Positions 1 through 7,068 of a stretch of DNA of 13,309 nt are shown here, piece by piece. Numbering within the stretch: the stretch's first letter is position 1; each line of letters begins with the position of its first letter. Source of the DNA: Armatimonadota bacterium (GTDB taxonomy: Bacteria; Armatimonadota; Fimbriimonadia; Fimbriimonadales; Fimbriimonadaceae); assembly GCA_023428805.1 (NCBI GenBank), contig JAEYWW010000359.1, positions 1 to 13,309 on the forward strand. The letters run 5' to 3'. The notes below the pieces were generated by a model. The model made no database searches, was not told the origin of the DNA, and worked only from the letters and a program-made list of their open reading frames with translations. A program made the position numbers and the translations under genes.

Positions 1-1743
<1,743 letters not shown>

Positions 1744-1844
1744 AAAGTTATTACTTAAAGCGTTCGCTGCTCAGTGCTTTTATTGCGCAGTTCACAATCC
1801 TTTATGCGGCTTTCAAAATGCTCTTGCCCGTAGGGCGCGTCAGA

Positions 1845-1891
1845 CTCTCTCGCGGCTTTTGGCCTTGAGTTTTGCGTCGTCGGCGAGAGAG
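1845..1891. repeat. 9-bp perfect inverted repeat around the rRNA start site
   Basis: CTCTCTCGC at 1845-1853 is the exact reverse complement of GCGAGAGAG at 1883-1891, with 29 bases between. The right arm abuts the -10 box and spans the predicted transcription start near 1886, so probably only part of it would be transcribed. It may act as an operator-like DNA site, or as an RNA stem if transcription starts slightly further upstream than predicted. Confidence 0.5.
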
Positions 1892-1892
1892 G

Positions 1893-1921
1893 ATAGTACC
1901 AGCCCCATTTCCCTGTGTCAA
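1893..1921 (-). promoter_or_regulatory. Sigma70-type promoter of the 23S rRNA gene
   Basis: On the minus strand a perfect TTGACA (-35, at 1916-1921) is followed by a 17-base spacer and TACTAT (-10, at 1893-1898; five of six consensus bases). The expected start point is about 1886, giving a leader of roughly 140 nt before mature 23S. Two A/T-containing 11-bp repeats lie just upstream, where an UP element would be. Its quality and position argue that 23S is transcribed from here, independently of any 16S gene. Confidence 0.85.
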
Positions 1922-1929
1922 CGGGGCCC

Positions 1930-1951
1930 GGACCTTTTAAGGACCTTTTAA
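1930..1951 (-). repeat. Two 11-bp direct repeats upstream of the rRNA promoter
   Basis: The plus strand reads GGACCTTTTAA twice with no spacer, then GGA. The unit is one helical turn long, so both copies face the same side of the DNA. They occupy about -44 to -65 relative to the predicted start, which overlaps the usual UP-element zone. They could be an UP element contacted by the RNA polymerase alpha subunit, or tandem half-sites for an activator. The repeat is seen directly; the function is inferred. Confidence 0.7.
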
Positions 1952-2092
1952 GGATTTCTCCCGGAATCAAGCCCCGGAATTCCTCCTCTCAGGTTCAAAT
2001 GATACTTTCGCTCAGTTTTCAAAGCGGGGTCTCAATGGTCCCTGCCCCACTCATCATCTGCCCGTCGTCCTGAATCAGCCTGCCTGTCGTGC

Positions 2093-3331
2093 TTATGATT
2101 TCATCGGCTCCGTGTGATACGGCCCCGTGCGGACGAGAGTCCGAGCCCACTGTTCCGCCTCAGCAAGCCTCGCGGGAGGACCGGAGATGGTGAGAAGGAC
2201 TCCCTCATGCGCGGCCTGCGCGATGCCCTGAATGCAGAACACTTCTTCGCCGTCTTCAACATCGCGATGCAGCTTGAAGACAGACTCCGCGCCCGGCACA
2301 TCCAGCGGGAAATGATCTCCTGGAAGGGATTTCGCATGGTCCACAAGTGCGCCAGGTGGGCCGAACAAGGCTCGAAGGCCGACGAACATATCGCGGCTTC
2401 CGCCCTCCCAGCCTCCGTAGTACTGCCCCGTAACCCATCCCGGAACCGTCAACTTGAAGCTTGATTCAGTCATGAGCGTCACGGCCTTGCGGCGGTAGCC
2501 GATCCTCTCGTTGGGTTCTGGATGATGCGCGGCTTGTCCCCATACGAGCTGCCGGGTTGCCTCATCAACTGTGCCGCCCAGTTCAATCAGTTCTTTCCAG
2601 GCGTGCCAGGGGATTCCCTCTCCTGAGATGCTGGCCGCTTGAGTCAGCAGTTGGCAGACATGGTCGTACTCCTCCTGCTGCCCCGCCTCGTCGGCTTTGA
2701 TCCACGAAACCGTGTTCCAGAGTTCAAAATTCGCCTGACTGAGTTGGAAGCTGCGGCCCCTGCCAGGTTCGGGCCAGTTGAAAATCTCAAACCCTGTACT
2801 CGCTCCATCAGCGACTGCCTGAAACCAGCTTCGATCACGCGGCCCCATTGGCGTGAGGAACCCGGGATGATCAAAGATCAGGAACATGTCCATGTTCACC
2901 ATGTAGGCGTTCTGGGGGCTTGACACGACATGCTGGGCAATGCCTCGGTTGTTCTCAACCATCGCCTGGTGAAGAGCCGATTGATCTCTATTCGGCCAGT
3001 AGCCCGATTCATCTTTGCTCTTGGAAGTCCATGTGATCCCCATCTCCTCGCCGACATTCAGAGCCAGTTCGAGCGCGTAGATATGGAATCCGGGTCCAAA
3101 TGGCGACGTCCTGGCCAAGACACCGACCACGCCTTCGTCGGAATAGAACTCAATGAGGCCTCCCGCCAGGTACAGATTGGGATTCTCACCCTCCTCAGTA
3201 TAGAGCTGCGTTCTGACTTCGGCCAGTTCATCCATGCGTGCGGCAAGATGAAGGACAGCGTCCCGCCCGGACTGCCGCTTGAATACTCCCGACTTCGGCG
3301 GCTTTCCCTCCAGTTTGAAGGAGATTCCCAT
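2093..3331 (-). CDS. Hypothetical protein, 412 aa, unknown function
   Basis: I do not recognise this family. The protein looks soluble, with no signal peptide or membrane segment. It is rich in Trp, Tyr, Gly and acidic residues, with several WxxG/WEGG-like turns and a C-terminal stretch (about the last 60 residues) that reads as alternating strands and a helix ending in SGPPARLAEAEQWARTLV. The ATG at 3329-3331 (MGISFKLEG) is chosen because the reading frame upstream of it overlaps the truncated MFS gene and looks non-coding in composition. No Shine-Dalgarno sequence precedes it. A CATACT six bases upstream could be a -10 box of a leaderless transcript. The gene starts 65 bases downstream of the MFS fragment's stop on the same strand, so it may once have followed an intact MFS gene in an operon. 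The 23S promoter follows on the same strand. Confidence 0.8.
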   Translation of the reverse strand: MGISFKLEGKPPKSGVFKRQSGRDAVLHLAARMDELAEVRTQLYTEEGENPNLYLAGGLIEFYSDEGVVGVLARTSPFGPGFHIYALELALNVGEEMGITWTSKSKDESGYWPNRDQSALHQAMVENNRGIAQHVVSSPQNAYMVNMDMFLIFDHPGFLTPMGPRDRSWFQAVADGASTGFEIFNWPEPGRGRSFQLSQANFELWNTVSWIKADEAGQQEEYDHVCQLLTQAASISGEGIPWHAWKELIELGGTVDEATRQLVWGQAAHHPEPNERIGYRRKAVTLMTESSFKLTVPGWVTGQYYGGWEGGSRDMFVGLRALFGPPGALVDHAKSLPGDHFPLDVPGAESVFKLHRDVEDGEEVFCIQGIAQAAHEGVLLTISGPPARLAEAEQWARTLVRTGPYHTEPMKS

Positions 3332-3396
3332 ACGCGAAGTATGACAATTGTCCGGTGCAATTTCTTCCCTGATCGATGACTGCGGGAATGCTCCTT

Positions 3397-3792
3397 TCAG
3401 CGGGAGCCACGGACCTGGTTGGAAAGGGCGCACCCAACAAAGATGAAGATGGCCGCCAGGAAGATTGATGTCTGATAGCCCAGCAACTTATAGTGCCGGT
3501 TGAGGTGGTCCACCATGAAGCCCGTCAGGAATGGTGTGACTTGCGCGATGGTGTTGGCGGACTGCCAGACGCCCATGTCTCGCCCGGCGTCGTCCGAGGA
3601 GGGGAGCACGTCGGTCGCCATAGCCCAGCTCGCCGAATAGTAGACGCCGTACCCAAACCCAAAGACAACCGCCAGAGCGAGAATCTGCTCCAGAGTGCGG
3701 ACGAACGCGATGGGGATCATGACCAGAGCCATGACCCAGCCTGCGACGACCAGGAGTTTTTTGCGTCCCACGGAATCGACCCTCTTCGCCAT
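3397..3792 (-). pseudogene. Truncated MFS transporter, C-terminal third (131 aa)
   Basis: The translation from ATG 3792 (MAKRVDSVGRKK) to the stop aligns without gaps to residues 303-433 of the intact MFS transporter at 6670-7971. By eye 119 of 131 residues match. Only the last four or so transmembrane segments remain, so it cannot transport by itself. DNA homology begins at 3795, three bases before the ATG, and the sequence beyond is unrelated. An AAAGGA Shine-Dalgarno-like sequence lies eight bases before this ATG, so a small membrane protein could in principle be made. Many of the DNA differences from the intact copy are silent, so both alleles evolved under constraint before this one lost its 5' part. 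The open frame extends upstream to 3900, but that portion has no MFS similarity. Confidence 0.88.
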
Positions 3793-3856
3793 CGAGCGTG
3801 TCCTTTCAGATTTCTGCGATGAGCCAGACCGGGATACGCTTGGGATACGCCCGGAA

Positions 3857-3886
3857 TTCAAGTTACCGAAGTGCAATGTGTATACT
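3857..3886 (+). promoter_or_regulatory. Candidate promoter for the lipoprotein-GT9 cassette
   Basis: TTCAAG (3857-3862), an 18-base spacer and TATACT (3881-3886) form a plausible sigma70-type promoter reading toward the lipoprotein gene. The predicted start near 3893 would give a ~68-nt untranslated leader containing the hairpin at 3904-3921. The -10 box is good and the -35 box is poor. No stronger candidate lies between the MFS fragment and the ATG at 3961. Confidence 0.35.
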
Positions 3887-3903
3887 CGGTGACCAAGCAT
3901 ATC

Positions 3904-3921
3904 GGCAGGTTCTCACCTGCC
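3904..3921 (+). promoter_or_regulatory. 7-bp perfect hairpin in the predicted 5' UTR
   Basis: GGCAGGT and ACCTGCC flank a TCTC loop, giving an uninterrupted 7-bp stem. No T-run follows on either strand, so it is not an intrinsic terminator. It lies between the candidate promoter and the start codon at 3961. It could be an mRNA-stabilising hairpin, a regulator-binding palindrome, or an end sequence of the inserted segment. Confidence 0.5.
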
Positions 3922-3960
3922 ATGCGGAGGTTGACGTTGTCCGAGACTGAACAGAAACAG

Positions 3961-4173
3961 ATGAATCGTCGAGAGTTCCTGCTTACAGGAACAATTGTTG
4001 TGGCGGGGGCTTCCTTGCTTGCCGGTTGTTTTGGCACCGATCTCACGACCGGTAACGGAACGGGGACTGGCACCGGCACTGGGTCAGGCTCCGGCACTGG
4101 GTCAGGGTCCGGCACTGGGTCAGGGTCCGGCACTGGGTCAGGGTCTGGCAGCGGCACTGGTTCTGGTTCGTAA
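3961..4173 (+). CDS. Small Tat-type lipoprotein with Gly/Ser/Thr repeat tail
   Basis: This 70-residue protein begins MNRREFLLTG, a twin-arginine (RRxFL) Tat signal. A hydrophobic stretch (about residues 11-22) leads to the lipobox LLAGC, with the predicted lipidated Cys at residue 24. After a short linker (FGTDLTTGN) the rest of the protein, about 37 residues, is only Gly, Ser and Thr in GT/GS pairs, and no folded domain follows. By family knowledge RRxFL plus a lipobox predicts Tat export and attachment to the membrane through lipid. The tail could be a spacer, a glycosylation substrate or the remains of a longer protein. ATG 3961 is preferred over ATGs at 3871 and 3922 because it places RR exactly as in Tat signals; none has a good Shine-Dalgarno sequence. 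Its TAA stop is in the same frame as the following glycosyltransferase and only one codon before it. Confidence 0.72.
   Translation: MNRREFLLTGTIVVAGASLLAGCFGTDLTTGNGTGTGTGTGSGSGTGSGSGTGSGSGTGSGSGSGTGSGS
4075..4146 (+). repeat. 18-bp tandem repeat, four units, coding for GTGSGS
   Basis: Four consecutive units of GGCACTGGGTCAGGGTCC start at 4075, 4093, 4111 and 4129. The first has C for G at base 15 and the last ends in T, and degenerate copies continue to 4170. The unit length is a multiple of three, so gain or loss of units would lengthen or shorten the protein tail without a frameshift. Such near-identical units usually expand and contract by slippage or recombination. Confidence 0.92.
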
Positions 4174-4176
4174 GCC

Positions 4177-5085
4177 TTGCTCGTCGGCTTCGATTGCCAG
4201 ACTTGCGGGCTCGGCGATGTCATCCTCTCGCTCTGGATCGCGCAAGGTGTGCGAGAGGCGGGGCATGATGTGCTTTACCTTCCCGGCAAACATAACCGCG
4301 TAATTGAGGCCTTCGGTTTTCGAATCGGAGACCTCGATTCTTCCGACCATTCGCTTCCTCTGGTTCAGTTTGGGGGCGACTCTCCGGCCTATCGAAAGGA
4401 GCTGGAACTTGGTGGTCACGGACCGCACCGGGGCCACCTGTGGCAGATGCAGCTTCCCTTCAAAGTCGAACCTAAACGACCTTGCCCGGGACGCTGGGAT
4501 GTCTGCGAAGAATGGGCCCAGGAGATCAGGCAGTCACGCGCAAGTGGAGGCAGGCCATTTGCCGTGCTTTTTCCGAGCTGTGCCTACACCACTCGCACAT
4601 GGCCTGTCCAAAAGTGGACTCGGCTGGCTTGGAAGCTAGAAGAGCACGGAATCGGCACCGCAGCTTTCAACGCAACCTCTGATGGGCTCGAATCAATGCC
4701 ATTTTATGCATATGGCTATGACATCGAAGCGCTCATCTCCATTATTCTTGCCGCCGATATGGTGGTCGCCAACGACTCTGGTCCGGCGCATTTGGCCGGA
4801 ACACTCGGCACGAAAACTTTTGCCGTAATGGGCCCAACCAACCCTCAGATGGTATTCGGCTATTGTCCCGATGTCACCTGCCTTCGGGTCGCCGAAGGGG
4901 ACTTATCCTGCGTGGGATGCCACTTCAAGGCGGATCGTGGCTTTCGAGCGGCATGCGACCAGGGGTGCGAAGCACTTCATATTCTCCCGGTTGAAAGCGT
5001 ATTGCAGCGCCTGCTGGCTGAAGCTAAACCGATGAAGACCGGCACGTTGACCGACCAGATCAAAATTCACAAAGAGACCTTATGA
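4177..5085 (+). CDS. Glycosyltransferase family 9 (heptosyltransferase-like)
   Basis: This 302-aa protein shows the GT9/WaaF-type pattern: an N-terminal strand and loop containing GLGDVILS (residues 11-18) and the hallmark nucleotide-sugar region NDSGPAHLAGTLGT (199-212) followed by MGPTNP (218-223). A cysteine set (C245, C248, C260, C264) near the end resembles the CxxC...C...C cluster of many GT9 enzymes and could bind metal. GT9 members transfer heptose or related sugars from nucleotide donors in the cytoplasm; donor and acceptor cannot be told here. TTG 4177 is the only sensible start, because TAA lies one codon upstream in frame and the next Met is residue 91. No Shine-Dalgarno sequence precedes the TTG, so translation probably depends on reinitiation or readthrough from the lipoprotein gene. 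Its TGA overlaps the next ATG (ATGA). Confidence 0.88.
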   Translation: MLVGFDCQTCGLGDVILSLWIAQGVREAGHDVLYLPGKHNRVIEAFGFRIGDLDSSDHSLPLVQFGGDSPAYRKELELGGHGPHRGHLWQMQLPFKVEPKRPCPGRWDVCEEWAQEIRQSRASGGRPFAVLFPSCAYTTRTWPVQKWTRLAWKLEEHGIGTAAFNATSDGLESMPFYAYGYDIEALISIILAADMVVANDSGPAHLAGTLGTKTFAVMGPTNPQMVFGYCPDVTCLRVAEGDLSCVGCHFKADRGFRAACDQGCEALHILPVESVLQRLLAEAKPMKTGTLTDQIKIHKETL

Positions 5086-5864
5086 ACCCGGCTTGGAAAT
5101 GGAACCCAGACATACCATCCTCTCCTCCCGCCGCTTCAGGGGCGGGAGCGGGAGCACCCGTCAAGAGCCCACTGCCCGTGCATCCCCTGCTCTGGCATCC
5201 TGTCCGCACCCGCATCGATGCAGAGCGCGCGCCTGCTGGCCGCATCATCGGCGTCGAATACACCTACGATTATCAGCCATCAGAACGGGATTTTCAGGAC
5301 AGTCTCGGACCGAACGATGTGGTGTGGATTCCACTTTTCGACGGCACCATCAACCACCCAGCTCAGGATTTTTCACGATGCCGGCCCGAGTATGAAAACA
5401 ATGTCCGCGCCGCAGCCGAAATCGCCCCTCAAGTGCGGGCCATCCTCCTGGGCAATGCCAATGCGGAACTTCGTTTTCCGGGCGGCCCGATGGAAGAGCA
5501 GCACCAGAAATGCCTGACATTTGTCGAAAAGAACGCTGCATTCGCCGCGCTTCACGGACGGCCCGCATTCGCTCCTGTTTTCGAGTTGCTGGTATTCGAT
5601 TGCTATCATTCGGACGGCAAACTTCGGGAACTTCTGACTGCAAGTGGGGCCCTCGTTCTGAGTTTTGCCGGCTGTTCATGGCTCTTCGAGCATGAGGGGA
5701 ATCACCCCAGGATTCCCGAGCCATATCCATATCCCAGATTGACCCATTATCTTGCTTCAATGGAAACCTGGACCGGGGTCGGTACTCTCCGTGGCCTTGC
5801 AAGAGGCTCCGGTGAAGTTTTGAAGTCGATGGGATACTCCGCTGGATTTGCTGGATGGTACTGA
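5082..5864 (+). CDS. Hypothetical protein, 260 aa, cassette gene
   Basis: I do not recognise this family. The N-terminus (about residues 10-35) is a Pro/Ala/Gly-rich low-complexity linker. The remainder looks like a single globular, cytoplasmic-type domain with Trp/Tyr-rich loops and several strand-like segments (GRIIGVEYTYDY about 53-64, NDVVWIPLFDG about 78-88, VRAILLGNANAEL about 117-129, APVFELLVFDCY about 163-174). It has no signal peptide or membrane segment. The alternating strands and helices could be an alpha/beta enzyme fold, but no catalytic motif is evident. Start and stop are tied to the neighbours: ATG overlaps the GT9 stop as ATGA, and its end overlaps the synthetase-like gene by ten bases. 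It is therefore co-translated with both and probably acts in the same process. Confidence 0.82.
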   Translation: MNPAWKWNPDIPSSPPAASGAGAGAPVKSPLPVHPLLWHPVRTRIDAERAPAGRIIGVEYTYDYQPSERDFQDSLGPNDVVWIPLFDGTINHPAQDFSRCRPEYENNVRAAAEIAPQVRAILLGNANAELRFPGGPMEEQHQKCLTFVEKNAAFAALHGRPAFAPVFELLVFDCYHSDGKLRELLTASGALVLSFAGCSWLFEHEGNHPRIPEPYPYPRLTHYLASMETWTGVGTLRGLARGSGEVLKSMGYSAGFAGWY

Positions 5865-6550
5865 CGCTGAACACCCGATTTTCTCCCTCGCTCAACGGTT
5901 CCCTTCACCTTGGCCACATGGCCATGGCCTGGATCAATCGAACGTACGCCCATATGCATGGGGGCGAATTCATCCTGCGATTTGACGATGTCGCACCGCG
6001 CGTGGCCGGTGAAGATGTCACCCAAATGTCTCAGTGGGCCTCGGAGGCAGAAGAATTCCTTCGTCTGGCCGGATTGGCGCCAGACCGCATCAGCTATTTG
6101 AGCAACTTCGCGGAACCCGACGAGTCGTTTTTGGAACTTGCGGGCGGGCGCAACCTATGGTATCGCGCATCCGACCTCGAAGGCCACTTCAACCTCGCAT
6201 GTTGCCCGCCTCTGGTGCAAGTTCGGGTTCGAGCCGATATTGCAGAATGCATTGGCATAGTGATCCGAGGGGAAGAGCTTCTGGCCGAACTCCAGCTCTA
6301 TGAGTACTTCAATTCTCTTCTCGGAGGAGAGACAAGGGAGTTGGTTTTTCTGCCCCGGCTCAGGGTTCGGCACGGGGACGAGGTCAGCACGATCAGCAAG
6401 ACTGTGGGGAATCTGCAACTACGGGACTTGTTCGAGATCGATTCGCCCGAGAACTGGTTGGAGAGAGTGCGATGCGCCGTGCTCCTCAATCAGACGAAAC
6501 CATTGGCATGGCACAATCTGAACCCTGATCCCATTATCCAGATCATGTGA
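5855..6550 (+). CDS. GluRS/Glu-Q-RS-like class I synthetase core, 231 aa
   Basis: The N-terminus TRFSPSLNGSLHLGHMAMA matches the Rossmann start of glutamyl-tRNA synthetases, with HLGH (residues 18-21) as the HIGH motif and GGEFILRFDD (36-45) equivalent to the GGxxxLRIED segment. IRGEEL (137-142) resembles the conserved VRGxDL of GluRS and Glu-Q-RS. STISKT (178-183) sits where KMSKS belongs, though its first Lys is replaced. The protein ends about 50 residues later, so the anticodon-binding domain is absent, and it is shorter than Glu-Q-RS (~300 aa). The zinc-site cysteines of Glu-Q-RS are not clearly present (only C116-C117). It could activate Glu or a similar amino acid for a carrier, a modified tRNA or a small molecule rather than for ordinary translation. 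ATG 5855 lies inside the end of the preceding gene, which implies coupling. Confidence 0.85.
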   Translation: MVLTLNTRFSPSLNGSLHLGHMAMAWINRTYAHMHGGEFILRFDDVAPRVAGEDVTQMSQWASEAEEFLRLAGLAPDRISYLSNFAEPDESFLELAGGRNLWYRASDLEGHFNLACCPPLVQVRVRADIAECIGIVIRGEELLAELQLYEYFNSLLGGETRELVFLPRLRVRHGDEVSTISKTVGNLQLRDLFEIDSPENWLERVRCAVLLNQTKPLAWHNLNPDPIIQIM

Positions 6551-6669
6551 GCAACCGAGTCGTACAACTTTGACTGCAAGAAAGGTTCAGCTCCGGTGGC
6601 TAGCCAATCCAAAGTGCTAGCTCCACATGATGAGAGGCTTTGCCGCGGGAAGACTCTCTCGGACCCTAT

Positions 6670-7068
6670 TCAACTGGATCCTGAGACACGCTTGGACAGG
6701 AAGCAACCGATGAAAATGAAGATGGCCGCCAGGAAGATCGAGGCCTGATAGCCAAGCAATTTGTAATGCCGGTTGAGATGGTCCACCATGAAGCCCGTCA
6801 GGAACGGTGTGACCTGCGCGAGGGTATTGGCAGATTGCCAGACACCCATGTCTCGCCCGGCGTCGTCCGACGAGGGGAGCACGTCGGTCGCCATCGCCCA
6901 GCTCGCCGCGTAGTAGACGCCGTACCCAAAGCCAAATACGATTGCAAGAACGAGAATCTGCTCAAGAGTGCGGACGAACGCGAAGGGGATCATGACCAGA
7001 GCCATGACCCAGCCTGCGACGACCAGGAGTTTTTTGCGTCCCACCGAATCGACCCGCTTCGCCATCGA
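6670..7068 (-). repeat. 399-bp direct repeat copy, partner at 3397-3795
   Basis: This 3' end of the intact MFS gene aligns without any gap to 3397-3795 at a constant offset of 3273 bases. Mismatches counted by eye are 2 in the 84 bases nearest 7068, about 28 in the middle 269, and 16 in the 46 nearest the stop codon. Both copies point the same way and flank the plus-strand cassette. Recombination between them would remove the cassette and leave one complete MFS gene. Confidence 0.93.

Larger units (their letters stand above)
1744..2092 (-). other. 23S leader and upstream spacer, no protein gene
   Basis: This 349-base stretch separates the 23S gene from the stop codon of the next gene upstream. 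Its 23S-proximal part (about 1744-1886) would be the transcribed leader of the rRNA. It contains a short GCCC-GTA-GGGC hairpin at 1826-1836. I see no tRNA, no 16S 3' end with an anti-Shine-Dalgarno sequence, and no convincing boxA antitermination element. The distal part (about 1955-2092) follows the unknown 412-aa gene and shows no clear intrinsic terminator. A GGAGGA run near 1981-1986 precedes an in-frame TTG, but that frame runs straight through the rRNA promoter and is not credible as a gene. Confidence 0.75.

Noticed and set aside
1755..1970. 71-codon minus-strand frame with a good GGAGGA before a TTG start
   Set aside because: It runs through the 23S promoter and leader, and its composition does not look like a protein.
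3331..3433. N-terminal extension of the 412-aa protein to the ATG at 3433
   Set aside because: It overlaps the MFS remnant in another frame, and its sequence shows no protein-like constraint.
3792..3900. Upstream extension of the MFS remnant to the ATG at 3900
   Set aside because: It has no MFS similarity and overlaps the candidate promoter region of the divergent cassette.
5350..5895. 181-codon minus-strand frame opposite the 260-aa gene
   Set aside because: It is a shadow of the plus-strand gene, whose ends are tied to its neighbours by overlaps.
6551..6669. Shared terminator between the convergent synthetase-like and MFS genes
   Set aside because: Only short repeats (GCTAGC twice, GAGAG/CTCTC far apart) are present, with no stable stem followed by a T-run.
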